Below, piece after piece: positions 35,333 to 43,213 of a stretch of DNA of 59,158 bases. A program made the translations under genes and the position numbers. The stretch comes from an uncultured Hymenobacter sp. GTDB taxonomy: Bacteria > Bacteroidota > Bacteroidia > Cytophagales > Hymenobacteraceae. Location of the stretch: NCBI GenBank assembly GCA_913778455.1, contig CAJYVK010000393.1, forward strand, positions 1 through 59,158, read 5' to 3'. The notes under the pieces were generated by a model. It saw only the letters and a list, made by a program, of their open reading frames with translations. It had not been told where the DNA came from and ran no database searches. Positions within the stretch are counted from its first letter, which is position 1. Each line of letters starts with the position of its first letter.

Positions 35333-36400
35333 ATGAAAAATTTTCCTCGGCTAGCCGGCCGTTCGCTGGCCCTGCTGCTGGTGCTAGGCAGCCTCAGCCT
35401 AAGCAGCTGCAAAAAAGATTCCACGACCACGGTTTATGGCAACTGGGTAAAGGGTAACTCGTTTCCGGGCACCGTGCGTAGCAACGCAGTAAGCTTTGTA
35501 GTAAACGGCGTAGCCTACGTAGGTACGGGTATTGATGCCAACAGCGTAAAATACAACGACTTCTTCTCGTTCAATCCTGCTAATGGCAGCTGGCTGCGGC
35601 TCACGCCCTTCCCCGGCGTAGCCCGCTACAACGCGGCTGCTTTCTCGGTTGGCAGCTTCGGCTACGTGGGTACCGGCTACGACGGCACCAACTACCTGCG
35701 TGATTTCTGGCAGTTTGACCCTTCGCAGACCACTACTACTACCACCAACGGTACCACGACTACGACCATCGGCAAGTGGACGCAGATTACGGACTTCCCC
35801 GTAAACCCGGGCACCACCGGCCGCTACGGCGCCGTGGCCGGTAGCGTTGGCAACTTCGGCTACGTGGGCTGCGGCTTCGACGGCAACAACGAAAAGGACT
35901 TTTACAAGTACGATCCCTCGGCCAGAACCTGGAGCACGTTCGCGGGCTTCCCCGGCGAAAAGCGCATCAACGCGGTGGCTTTCACGGTTAATAACGTTAT
36001 GTACGTAGGCACCGGCATCAACAACGGGCAGTACGTAACCGATTTCTTCGCTTACGACCCCAGCAAGGATGCCTGGACTACCAAGCGCCAGCTGGCCAAC
36101 ATCAGCAACTCGACCGACTCGTACGATAATAGCGCCGTAGCCCGCTCGCAGGCCGTCGCCTTCACGGTCGGTAACAATGGCTTCGTAACCACCGGTAGCA
36201 ATGGTGCCGTCCGCACCGACTGCTACAAGTACGACCCCAGCCTCGACACCTGGACGGTTATGAGCCCCTTCCTGGGCGTGGGCCGCAACGCCGCCGTAGC
36301 CTTCGGCATCGGCAATCTCGGCTACGTAGGTACTGGCTACACGGGTACTACCCGCCTCGACGACTTCTGGACGTTTGACCCCAATGTTACGCAGCAGTAA
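35333..36400 (+). CDS. Kelch-repeat surface lipoprotein
   Basis: The start ATG gives MKNFPRLAGRSLALLLV with lipobox SLSSC (Cys26), so the product is a lipoprotein. Five to six Kelch-type units follow, each with a variant of GYVGTGYDGTNYLRDFWQFDPS, predicting a beta-propeller of about 330 residues. A Thr-rich low-complexity spacer (TTTTTNGTTTTT) interrupts one blade near residue 140. Such proteins often bind glycans or other proteins at the outer membrane. Its last 17 bases overlap the start of the DUF4270 gene, so the two are translationally linked and probably form a complex. Confidence 0.85.
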   Translation: MKNFPRLAGRSLALLLVLGSLSLSSCKKDSTTTVYGNWVKGNSFPGTVRSNAVSFVVNGVAYVGTGIDANSVKYNDFFSFNPANGSWLRLTPFPGVARYNAAAFSVGSFGYVGTGYDGTNYLRDFWQFDPSQTTTTTTNGTTTTTIGKWTQITDFPVNPGTTGRYGAVAGSVGNFGYVGCGFDGNNEKDFYKYDPSARTWSTFAGFPGEKRINAVAFTVNNVMYVGTGINNGQYVTDFFAYDPSKDAWTTKRQLANISNSTDSYDNSAVARSQAVAFTVGNNGFVTTGSNGAVRTDCYKYDPSLDTWTVMSPFLGVGRNAAVAFGIGNLGYVGTGYTGTTRLDDFWTFDPNVTQQ

Positions 36401-37739
36401 GGCATATCCGGCCCTGGCCGCCTGGGGCCGGCTACTGGCCCTGCTGAGCCTGGTGGCCGTAGCCGCCAGCTGCACCAATACCGTGAGCGATATTGGCGTC
36501 GGGCTACCCGACGCCAATACCGACACCGGAGCCTTTCTGATTGACTCAATCACGGTACGGGCTTCGACGGTGTTGCGCGATTCCGTTCCCAGCTCTACGT
36601 CGAGCTACTTGTTCGTAGGCCAATACACCGACCCGCTGCTTGGTAAGCTGACGGCCCGTAGCGCCTTCCGACTGGGGCTGCCCAGTAGCTATGCCCCTGA
36701 CCCCACGGCCGTTTTCGACTCCATTACGCTGATTCTGAAGCCAGATGGTTATCGCTATGGTGATACTACCAAAACGCAGACGCTCGTAGAGGTACACCGT
36801 TTGCGCACCCCGATATCGAGCACGCAGTTTTCCTTCACGTCGCCCCGTCTGACCAAGATGGATTACGATTCAGTCAATCTGCTGAATTACAGTGCTACCG
36901 GAGGTAATGTGGCACCCGTAGGCCGGGCGCGACCCAATCTGCGTACGTTGCGCCTGCCTTTGGACCGGACGTTTGGCCGCACGCTGCTGACGATGGGACA
37001 GGCGGGCCGGCTCAGCTCGCAGGACGACCTTGATGCGTATTTGCCCGGCTTGGCTATCACGCCGGGGGGCAATGACGAAGCGGCGCTGCTGCGCCTGAGT
37101 GCTACGGCTACCGACGCGGGAGTAAACTTGTATTACCACCTGCCTACCGACCCTACTACAGTCATTACCAGTAGCTTTTCGTTGGTTGGCGGCAACCGCC
37201 ACTATTTCCAGGTGCGGGCCAATCGCACGGCGGCGGCCATTACGAATCTGCCCCGTACGTCGCTGCAATCCGTTTCCTCCTCCCTTACCGGGGCTCGTAC
37301 TGTTGTGGAAGGTGCCCTTGGGCTGCAAACCCGCCTGGAATTTCCCTACCTGACCGACTTGCGTCAGTTTGGAAATAATCTGACCGTGACCAACGCGCAG
37401 ATTACGGCCTCCGTGCCCACCAGCACGCTGACGCCCTTTGTGCCCGCCCCTCCTGCCCTCAACATCTTCTACACCGACGCCGGTAACCACCCCATCAGTA
37501 TTTACCAGTCGGGAGTAACGTACAATACCGGTATCTCAACGACTACAGGTATTGAGCAGGGTACCTACAACTGGCCGGTAACCACGTACATTCAAGCAGT
37601 ACTGCGCAATACTATTCCTAATAATGGCCTGCTCTTGGCATCGGCTACGCCCGATGTTCCCAGCCGGGTTATCCTGGGTGGCCCGCGCAATGTGCAGAAT
37701 AAGCTCGCGCTGCGCGTGTACTTCATTCGTGTTCAATAG
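36384..37739 (+). CDS. DUF4270 family lipoprotein
   Basis: The ATG giving MLRSSKAYPALAAWGR is preferred over an upstream TTG. A lipoprotein signal ends in VAVAASC (Cys27). The mature start, NTVSDIGVGLPDANTDTGAFLIDS, and SYLFVGQYTDPLLGKLTARSAFRLGL a little later are typical of DUF4270, a Bacteroidota family of outer-membrane-associated lipoproteins of unknown function, usually about 450 residues and found next to PorV-dependent or glycan-related genes. It overlaps the Kelch gene by 17 bases. A strong terminator closes the pair. Confidence 0.85.
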   Translation: MLRSSKAYPALAAWGRLLALLSLVAVAASCTNTVSDIGVGLPDANTDTGAFLIDSITVRASTVLRDSVPSSTSSYLFVGQYTDPLLGKLTARSAFRLGLPSSYAPDPTAVFDSITLILKPDGYRYGDTTKTQTLVEVHRLRTPISSTQFSFTSPRLTKMDYDSVNLLNYSATGGNVAPVGRARPNLRTLRLPLDRTFGRTLLTMGQAGRLSSQDDLDAYLPGLAITPGGNDEAALLRLSATATDAGVNLYYHLPTDPTTVITSSFSLVGGNRHYFQVRANRTAAAITNLPRTSLQSVSSSLTGARTVVEGALGLQTRLEFPYLTDLRQFGNNLTVTNAQITASVPTSTLTPFVPAPPALNIFYTDAGNHPISIYQSGVTYNTGISTTTGIEQGTYNWPVTTYIQAVLRNTIPNNGLLLASATPDVPSRVILGGPRNVQNKLALRVYFIRVQ

Positions 37740-37772
37740 GTAGTTCAGGAATTGCCGTCGATAAGTTTTTGC

Positions 37773-37803
37773 AAGCCCCGGAGCCTCGCTCCGGGGCTTT
37801 TCT
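37773..37803 (+). terminator. Intrinsic terminator of the Kelch-DUF4270 operon
   Basis: Perfect 12-base arms (AAGCCCCGGAGC / GCTCCGGGGCTT, 37773-37799), a 3-base loop and a T-run. Confidence 0.92.
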
Positions 37804-37877
37804 CGTACATGGGGGCGATTGGCCGCTCTTTATTCCACCAAGGGGATACTTTTTGGCGGGCCAACTGTTAACCTAGC

Positions 37878-38582
37878 GTGTCTGATCTTTTGCCGCCTAC
37901 TCCGCGCCCCGACTTGCTGCGGGTGTCTTACGATGACTACCGCGCTCTGCCCGCCATCGCCAACTCCGACTTGTCGCGGCTGCGTGCGGCCCTCGATGGT
38001 CGTCCGCCGCGCACCGATTCGGGCTCGGGGGCGTTGAGCTTTGGTACCGCCTTCCACACGGCCCTGCTGGAGCCGGCCGACTATCAGCCCGGCCAGCCCG
38101 GCCTAAATGATACCCTCGTCTGGTGGCTGGTAGAGGGCGTGAAGCTAAATGCGGAGTTGAATCGGCTGCTCGAAAACGGCGTCACCGAGCGTAGCGCACT
38201 ATTCACCGAGCCAACTACCGGCACGCTCTGCAAGCTGCGGGCTGACTTGGTGCTCGACCAGCCCGGCCAGCCGTACACTATTATTGACTTTAAAACGACA
38301 ATGGCCCGCGACGCCGAGCATTTCCGCTGGCAGTGTTCGGCCTACGACTACGACCGGCAGGCGGCCTTTTACACCGACGCGCTACGGGCCGAACGCTTTC
38401 TGTTAGTGGGCGTGCAAAAAGCGGAGCCGTTTGGCGTTTTCCCGCTCGAAGTGCCAGCCGATATGCTGGCCGAAGGCCGTCGCAAGTATATGCACTTGCT
38501 CAAATTGTTGCAGGCGCCCGGTACGGCACCCGCCTACCGGGCAGAAGCCGTACAGGCGGCGGTGGCTTCGCTTGGGCTGTAG
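37878..38582 (+). CDS. Exodeoxyribonuclease VIII-like PD-(D/E)XK nuclease
   Basis: A GTG start gives a 234-residue protein. It begins RVSYDDYRALPAIANSDLSRL, the typical entry of the exonuclease VIII-like (RecE, DUF3799) nuclease domain, then SFGTAFHTALLEP with the conserved His. The catalytic core is LRADLVLDQPGQP followed by YTIIDFKTT: Asp near 125, then Asp and Lys in DFK near 139-141. YDRQAAFYTDAL completes the fold. By family it digests double-stranded DNA 5' to 3'. No RecT annealing partner is adjacent, so it is either a domesticated phage gene or part of a DNA repair activity. The neighbour on the opposite strand is J-domain-like and ends only 21 bases away. Confidence 0.82.
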   Translation: MSDLLPPTPRPDLLRVSYDDYRALPAIANSDLSRLRAALDGRPPRTDSGSGALSFGTAFHTALLEPADYQPGQPGLNDTLVWWLVEGVKLNAELNRLLENGVTERSALFTEPTTGTLCKLRADLVLDQPGQPYTIIDFKTTMARDAEHFRWQCSAYDYDRQAAFYTDALRAERFLLVGVQKAEPFGVFPLEVPADMLAEGRRKYMHLLKLLQAPGTAPAYRAEAVQAAVASLGL

Positions 38583-38603
38583 CGCCATCGGAGCACGATA
38601 AGG

Positions 38604-39614
38604 CTACAAGCCTGTTTGCCGATTAGCCGTCAGTTCGCGCAAGAAGTGACGCAGGGCGGTAGGGTCGCGCAATTCGTGTACCAAGTACTGGAGATAGTCA
38701 GTCTCGGCCCGTAGGCTGCGCTTTATCTCGCGCAGGCGAGTGCGCTGCTGTTTTTCAGTGCCGCTCCAGGGAGCGTCGGCTACGGGGCGGCGAGCCGTCT
38801 CCAACTGCTGCGTTAGTTGTCGTTGCTGCTGGGCCAGCGCCTCGGTATAGCGCTTCAGCAAGGTTTCCGTTTCCGCGTCGGGCGTAGCAGCGGGCGAATC
38901 CGTAGCCAGCAGGGCGAGCAGCCCGGCTAGGTCACCCGCCGCGTAGGCGGCCGTGATGCGCTGCATCAGGGCTGTTTGCGCCTGCTGCGTAGCGGCGTCG
39001 GCCAGCGCGGCCCGGTCGGGGTGGTGCAGGCGGGCGAGCTGGTGGTAGGCGGCCTTGGTATTTTGCAGCAGGGCTTGGTTGGCTGTCTCGGCGGCCTGCG
39101 CTGCGCTGTCCTGCGTGCGCTGGCGCTGCTGTTGGCGGCGGGCCCGCGCCTGGGCCGCTGCCTGCTCGTGCGGGGGTAAATCGGCTGGGGGCGCGGCCGC
39201 TGCCAGAGCGGGCTCGTCGGCCGGGTCCGTTGGGGGCAGGGGAGGGGCGTAGCGGGCCAGCCGCTCGGCCTCGTCCTCGCCGAATCGCTCTTGCAGACTG
39301 CGGGCATTGTGCACCAGCAACTCAATCACCTGCTGCTCCTCAGCGCGACTGAGGTAGTCAGTCGTGAGTGCGTGCTCCAGCGGAGCGTACAGGGCTCGCC
39401 GGGCCGCGATGGTTGCTGCGGCTACCGGGCCCACTTGCTGCCAATACGCCTGCCGGGTCGCTGCCTGGCTGGCCCGGAGCTGCTGCAACTGCTCGCGGAG
39501 GCTCGCCACCGCCTGCATGGCCTGGCGAAAAGCCTGCTGCACGGGTGAGCCAGTGGGCTGGCTAGCCACCCGCTCGGGCAGCATCTGGCGCTGGGGAAGA
39601 TCAGAATCACTCAC
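38604..39614 (-). CDS. J-domain-like coiled-coil protein
   Basis: The 336-residue product is largely Gln/Ala/Arg-rich helix with predicted coiled coils at about 20-60 and 255-300. Between about 182 and 240 it reads TKAAYHQLARLHHPDRAAL and MQRITAAYAAGDLAGLLAL, a J-domain with the essential HPD tripeptide near 197-199 and the helix IV pattern. J-domains stimulate Hsp70 ATPase, so a DnaK co-chaperone role is likely. No Gly/Phe or zinc region of true DnaJ is present. Similar proteins in this phylum are often simply annotated as DnaJ-like. Client unknown. Confidence 0.72.
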   Translation of the reverse strand: MSDSDLPQRQMLPERVASQPTGSPVQQAFRQAMQAVASLREQLQQLRASQAATRQAYWQQVGPVAAATIAARRALYAPLEHALTTDYLSRAEEQQVIELLVHNARSLQERFGEDEAERLARYAPPLPPTDPADEPALAAAAPPADLPPHEQAAAQARARRQQQRQRTQDSAAQAAETANQALLQNTKAAYHQLARLHHPDRAALADAATQQAQTALMQRITAAYAAGDLAGLLALLATDSPAATPDAETETLLKRYTEALAQQQRQLTQQLETARRPVADAPWSGTEKQQRTRLREIKRSLRAETDYLQYLVHELRDPTALRHFLRELTANRQTGL

Positions 39615-39775
39615 GGCGTAAAAATACTGCTGCTATAAGGGACTAGTCACGCGCCAGGTATTTAATGCGTAAAGAGTGCGAGTGATTGCGAATTGCCGCT
39701 ACTTATTTGTAAATAGATTGGCGGGCGGGCTAAATGTGGGCTATTGAAATTATTTTCAATTTTATTTGATAAAAA

Positions 39776-39807
39776 TTTGCGTAAGTAAAATTAAGTTCCC
39801 ACCTTTG
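39776..39807 (+). promoter_or_regulatory. Promoter of a structured RNA upstream of the Ro60 operon
   Basis: TTTG (39776-39779), a 20-base spacer and CACCTTTG (39800-39807) match the Bacteroidota promoter at 7 of the key positions. The surrounding 39700-39790 is very AT-rich, unlike the rest of the window. Transcription would begin near 39815. Confidence 0.65.
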
Positions 39808-39814
39808 TCCCACT

Positions 39815-39963
39815 AAACCCGCATAACCATGTACCATCCAGCCACAATCCTCCGCAGTTCGGATAAGGTGCAGCCCGAAAGGCTGCTTCAGCTCGGTACG
39901 TTCGCCCGGTTTTAGCTCTCGCTAAAATTGTCGCCGCCCGAGCCTACAACGCTCGGGTTTTTT
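39815..39963 (+). ncRNA. Candidate structured small RNA or attenuator leader
   Basis: About 150 bases between a good promoter and a strong intrinsic terminator. Three hairpins stack in series: GCAGCC-CGAAA-GGCTGC (39870-39886), TTTTAGC-TCTC-GCTAAAA (39910-39927) and the terminator CCCGAGC / GCTCGGG with six T (39937-39963). It also contains a 28-codon reading frame (ATG 39829 to TAG 39915) beginning MYHPATILRSS and overlapping the first two hairpins, so a leader-peptide attenuator is possible. It lies 325 bases before the Ro60 gene on the same strand. No known RNA family recognised. Confidence 0.55.
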
Positions 39964-40131
39964 GTTGTTAGGCGATTATCAGCCGCTTAGCAGTTTACTT
40001 CCCGATGCCGTTCCTCCGCCCCAGCTCCCTGCCTGAGTTGCCCCGACCGTCTGCCCCAGACCGTCGGCTACGGTGCGGCCGTGTTTTTTCTTCGTGGTAT
40101 AACTACCGATAAGTATCGGCAGTAGCTACGT

Positions 40132-40170
40132 AACAGAAAAGCCCGGTCGCGCAAACCAGGCTTTTCTGTT
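40132..40170. terminator. Strong hairpin terminator before the Ro60 gene
   Basis: Arms AACAGAAAAGCC (40132-40143) and GGCTTTTCTGTT (40159-40170) are perfect and extend inward by GGT/ACC after one mismatch. T-rich sequence follows on both strands, so it may stop transcription in either direction. Confidence 0.75.
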
Positions 40171-40182
40171 GCTTTTGTTTTG

Positions 40183-40204
40183 CAATTAAAATTAATTTTA
40201 ATTG
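40183..40204. repeat. Perfect 22-base AT palindrome
   Basis: The sequence CAATTAAAATT is followed directly by its reverse complement with no spacer. It lies 85 bases before the Ro60 start and may be a protein-binding site; a chance AT palindrome cannot be excluded. Confidence 0.55.
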
Positions 40205-40254
40205 ATTGGGAAGGGTACGCCCTGTTCACATTAGAGTTAATGAAATAAGCGCGA

Positions 40255-40269
40255 AAGTGACAATCACTT
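40255..40269. promoter_or_regulatory. Operator-like dyad upstream of the Ro60 gene
   Basis: AAGTGA-CAA-TCACTT is a perfect inverted repeat with a 3-base spacer, 19 bases before the ATG. Position and symmetry fit a dimeric regulator. No copy was seen elsewhere in the locus. Confidence 0.5.
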
Positions 40270-40288
40270 CTTAATCGATTTAATTGCC

Positions 40289-41815
40289 ATGCGTTTCAAT
40301 TTTACTTTCCGTTCCAAGGCGTCTCCCGTTCGCAACCACGAAGGTGCCCCGGCCTATGCGCTTACCCCGGCGCTGGAGCTGTACGCGGCCGTGGCTACGG
40401 CGGCGCTCAGCGACCAGTTTTACGAAGCCGCCGACACCCGGGTGGAGCGTCTACGGGAGCTGATTGCCCGCAACGACCCTCAGTTTGTGGCCCGCTTGGC
40501 GGTGTATGCCCGCGAGCACTTGCACTTGCGCTCGGTACCGTTGGTGCTGGCCGTGGAATTGGCCCGTCTGCACAAGGGCGATAGCCTGGTGAGCCGCCTC
40601 GTGGCTCGCATCGTGCAGCGTGCCGACGAAATTCCCGAGCTGCTGGCTTATTACGCCCAAGCCAACGGCCGCACCGGCGTCAAAACGCTGGGACGGCTTT
40701 CCAAGCAGGTGCAGCGCGGTTTGGCCTTGGCTTTCAATCGCTTCGATGCGTATCAACTGGCCAAGTACGACCGCTCCGGTACGGCCGTGCGCCTGCGCGA
40801 TGCCTTATTCCTGGTGCACCCCAAGCCGCGTGACGAGGCCCAGCAAGCTATCTTCAACCATTTGGTAGCCGGTACCTTGCCGGTGCCTTACACCTGGGAG
40901 ACCGAGCTCTCGGCCGCTGGCCAGGTAGCGTATGCCTCGCCCGACGAGCGCCAGGCCGCCATCACCCATATCTGGGAGACGCTGGTAGCCAGCGGCCGCC
41001 TCGGCTACATGGCCCTACTGCGCAATCTGCGCAACTTATTGGAAGCTAAGGTGAACGCTGAGACGCTGGCTTTGGTCTGCACCACGCTGGCCGACCCCGG
41101 CCAGGTAGCCCGCGCCCGGCAACTGCCCTTCCGCTTCCTAGCCGCTTACCGTGAGGTGCTGGCCCTGGCAACGGGTGCCGCTGCCCCGGTACTGACGGCC
41201 CTGGAGGCGGCCCTCGTGGGCAGCGCCCGCAACCTGCAAGGTTTCGGCCCCGCCACCCGCGTGGTGATAGCCTGCGACGTGTCGGGCTCGATGCAGCAGC
41301 CCATTTCGCCGCGCAGTAAGGTGCTGCTCTACGACGTGGGCCTGGTGCTGGCTATGCTGCTGCAAAGCCGCTGCCAGCATGTGGTAACCGGCCTCTTCGG
41401 CGACCGCTGGCAGCGCGTGACGCTGCCCCAGGGCCAGGTGCTGCGCAACGTGCAGACTCTCTATGAGCGGGAAGGCGAAGTGGGCTACGCTACTAACGGC
41501 TACCTCGTAGTGCAAGACCTGCGCCAGCGCCGCGAAGTGGTAGATAAGGTAATGATTTTCACCGATTGCCAGCTCTGGAATACGAATGGTGCCGGTACGC
41601 TGGCCCAGGAATGGGCCGCCTACCGGGCCAACGTGGCTCCCCAGGCGCGGCTATACCTCTTCGATTTGGCGGGGCTGGGTACCACCCCGCTCGACGTACG
41701 CGCCGAAGATGGCGTAGCGCTTATCGCGGGGTGGTCGGATAAAATATTCGACGTGCTCGCGGCCCTCGAAGATGGCAGCAATGCCTTGGCCGAGCTAGAA
41801 AAAATAGAATTATAA
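40289..41815 (+). CDS. rsr: Ro60/Rsr-like TROVE and vWA domain RNA-binding protein
   Basis: Bacterial Ro60 relatives are ring-shaped RNA-binding proteins that hold Y RNAs and help decay or repair damaged or misfolded RNA. The 508-residue product has the TROVE HEAT-like ring over residues about 1-320 (EGAPAYALTPALELYAAV, then FVARLAVYAREHLHLRSVPLVLA, KTLGRLSKQV and the typical LLRNLRNLLEAKVN). The von Willebrand A domain follows from about 325, with an intact MIDAS start DVSGSM at 330-335. It heads an operon with a PARG-like gene, five Y-RNA-like elements and rtcB, matching the rsr-Y RNA-rtcB arrangement known from enterobacteria. Upstream lie an operator-like dyad and terminators. High confidence in identity. 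Confidence 0.93.
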   Translation: MRFNFTFRSKASPVRNHEGAPAYALTPALELYAAVATAALSDQFYEAADTRVERLRELIARNDPQFVARLAVYAREHLHLRSVPLVLAVELARLHKGDSLVSRLVARIVQRADEIPELLAYYAQANGRTGVKTLGRLSKQVQRGLALAFNRFDAYQLAKYDRSGTAVRLRDALFLVHPKPRDEAQQAIFNHLVAGTLPVPYTWETELSAAGQVAYASPDERQAAITHIWETLVASGRLGYMALLRNLRNLLEAKVNAETLALVCTTLADPGQVARARQLPFRFLAAYREVLALATGAAAPVLTALEAALVGSARNLQGFGPATRVVIACDVSGSMQQPISPRSKVLLYDVGLVLAMLLQSRCQHVVTGLFGDRWQRVTLPQGQVLRNVQTLYEREGEVGYATNGYLVVQDLRQRREVVDKVMIFTDCQLWNTNGAGTLAQEWAAYRANVAPQARLYLFDLAGLGTTPLDVRAEDGVALIAGWSDKIFDVLAALEDGSNALAELEKIEL

Positions 41816-41890
41816 ATCCCGCTGCCCCGGGGGTAGCTTGATGTACTACCTGAAAGCGGCCGCTACCTCCGGGCCTTCAGAACTTTAACC

Positions 41891-42730
41891 ATGAATCGCG
41901 ATTTTCGTCAAAAGCTTGCCCAGGGTACGCTCGACGCTATCGAGCAAGGGTTTTACAAAACCCCCGCCGGGCAGGTCGAGTTTGCAACGGCGCAGCAAGC
42001 AGCCCAGGCCGGCAGCCGGCTCTACCGACCCACCTGCGCGGCCGACTTGCTCCGCGAATTTGACTCCGTTGCCCCCGGTCCCCCGGCTGAGGTGCGCGTG
42101 TGCAATGCCACGACCCTGGCCGCCGCCACCCAACTGGCCAGCGAGTTTGGTCGGGTGGGCGTGCTGAACTTCGCTTCGGCCCGCCATCCGGGCGGAGGCT
42201 TTTTGAGCGGCAGCCAGGCGCAGGAAGAGAGCCTGGCTCGCTCGTCGGGTCTGTACCCGTGCCTTACGCAGTTCGCGGAAATGTACGCGTACAACAGTCG
42301 GCCAGCGAGTACTGCCCTCTACAGCGACTACCTCATTTACTCGCCCGGCGTACCCGTGCTGCGTCACGACGACGGCGAGTGGTTAGCCCAGCCGTTGCGG
42401 CTCGATGTCATTACGGCCCCCGCCGTCAACGCGGGAGCCCTGGCCCGCAACTCGCCCGAGCTGCTGCCGCAAGTAATGCCCACCATGCGGCAGCGCCTGC
42501 GCCTGGTGCTGGCCGTGGCCGCCCGCCACGAAATCGAAGCGCTGGTGCTGGGAGCCTGGGGCTGCGGAGTCTTTGGCAACGACCCGGCCCAGGTGGCGCA
42601 GCTCTTCGCCGAGGCCCTGGCTGAGCCGGCCATCCGGGGCCGTTTTCGGCGGCTCGACTTCGCCATTTTCGACCCTAAACCACCTCATTCCGTACTACAG
42701 GTATTCAATCAGGTACTGGCCAAGCACTAA
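41891..42730 (+). CDS. PARG-like macrodomain protein (TIGR02452 / DUF2263)
   Basis: Poly(ADP-ribose) glycohydrolase-type macrodomains remove ADP-ribose from proteins or nucleic acids. The signature is complete: HPGGGFLSGSQAQEESLARS, i.e. GGG near residues 99-101 and the catalytic Gln-Glu-Glu near 107-110, followed by SSGLYPCL. Upstream FRQKLAQGTLDAIEQGFY and downstream SPGVPVLRHDDG and LVLGAWGCGVFGNDP are typical of the microbial group. At 279 residues it is full length. It begins 75 bases after the Ro60 gene and leads into the Y-RNA-like array. Inference: it may take ADP-ribose off RNA ends or repair proteins before ligation by RtcB. Other roles in NAD metabolism are possible. Confidence 0.9.
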   Translation: MNRDFRQKLAQGTLDAIEQGFYKTPAGQVEFATAQQAAQAGSRLYRPTCAADLLREFDSVAPGPPAEVRVCNATTLAAATQLASEFGRVGVLNFASARHPGGGFLSGSQAQEESLARSSGLYPCLTQFAEMYAYNSRPASTALYSDYLIYSPGVPVLRHDDGEWLAQPLRLDVITAPAVNAGALARNSPELLPQVMPTMRQRLRLVLAVAARHEIEALVLGAWGCGVFGNDPAQVAQLFAEALAEPAIRGRFRRLDFAIFDPKPPHSVLQVFNQVLAKH

Positions 42731-42904
42731 ATTGGCCGGGTATTTGTTAAGCATTTCATACGCAGAGTTTTCCGCGTCACAACTTAGGCAAACGGCTGAC
42801 CGCACCTTGGCAGTCGCTGGCCGGAACGGCTCCCCGCCGGGGCCTCGATTGCTCCGGCGGCCCGTTCCACACGGCCATATTTTGTAAAGTTTTTCAATTT
42901 TTTT
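42731..42904 (+). other. Leader of the Y-like RNA array
   Basis: A GC-rich segment (42795-42868) can fold with GGAACGG / CCGTTCC at its base. It contains GCCGGA and a matching TCCGGC preceded by CGATTG, the same ending as in the Y-like units, so it may be a decayed sixth unit. It is followed by an AT-rich stretch with TTTTGT and a long T-run (42878-42904) that could contain a promoter, but no consensus spacing is convincing. Confidence 0.4.
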
Positions 42905-43033
42905 GGGTGCCGTAGGTCGGCGCTACTTCGTGGTAAAGTTTTCGGGTGCGGTACGCAGCATCATGCGGGTTCGAACCCCGTCGCCAGCCCCGGCTGGTGG
43001 ACGAAAGCATTGCGCCGGCCGCTTGTTGCCCCC
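42905..43033 (+). ncRNA. Y-RNA-like element A
   Basis: The ends form the shared bulged helix: GGG, bulged T, GC, internal loop CGTA, inner helix GGTCGGCGC (42915-42923); and on the 3' side GCGCCGGCC (43012-43020), GCTTGTT, GC, CCC. The inner helix is 9 bp. Inside are a T-arm GCGGG-TTCGAAC-CCCGT (42965-42981) and a closed stem CGCCAGC-CCCG-GCTGGTG (42982-42999) in place of an open acceptor stem. No normal D-arm follows. Seven T follow the 3' end. The bulged helix is the hallmark of Ro60-binding Y RNAs. Confidence 0.75.
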
Positions 43034-43051
43034 TTTTTTTGCTGAATAATC

Positions 43052-43186
43052 GGGTGTCGTAGGGCAGCCATCCTTCGCTCGCCTTTCGGGCTGGTCGTGG
43101 GTTTGACTCCCAAAGTAGCCCTGGTGCCCCGGGGCTGCGTTTGCGCATGGGGAGGACCAGTCCGGTGGCTGCCCACCGATTGCCTC
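43052..43186 (+). ncRNA. Y-RNA-like element B
   Basis: Same architecture with covariation: GGG-T-GT-CGTA, inner helix GGGCAGCCA (43062-43070) pairing perfectly with TGGCTGCCC (43166-43174), then ACCGATT-GC-CTC. T-arm region GTGGG-TTTGACT-CCCAA (43097-43113, one mismatch) is followed directly by a closed 7-bp stem GTAGCCC / GGGCTGC (43115-43138). TTTGCGCATGGGGA after it may be a reduced D-arm. Downstream T-run at 43198-43205. Confidence 0.75.
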
Positions 43187-43213
43187 GATCACTCAGTTGT
43201 TTTTTGCCTAGTT

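Larger units (their letters stand above)
39964..40288 (+). other. Intergenic control region of the Ro60 operon
   Basis: Besides the sites listed separately this stretch contains a weak hairpin with T-run (ACGG / CCGT, 40070-40089) and a dyad CCGATA-AG-TATCGG (40106-40119). The segment 39993-40050 contains GATGCCGT and GTTGCCCC, which resemble the ends of the Y-like RNAs further on, but I could not pair an inner helix, so no RNA is called. No sigma-54 site (GG-N10-GC) was found. Confidence 0.4.

Noticed and set aside
39993..40050. A sixth Y-like RNA before the Ro60 gene
   Set aside because: It has GATGCCGT and GTTGCCCC at suitable places, but no inner helix could be paired between them.
40200..40288. 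Sigma-54 promoter for the RNA-repair operon
   Set aside because: GG and GC pairs are present at 40208-40220 but with spacing of 8-9 bases rather than 10, and no TTGC context.
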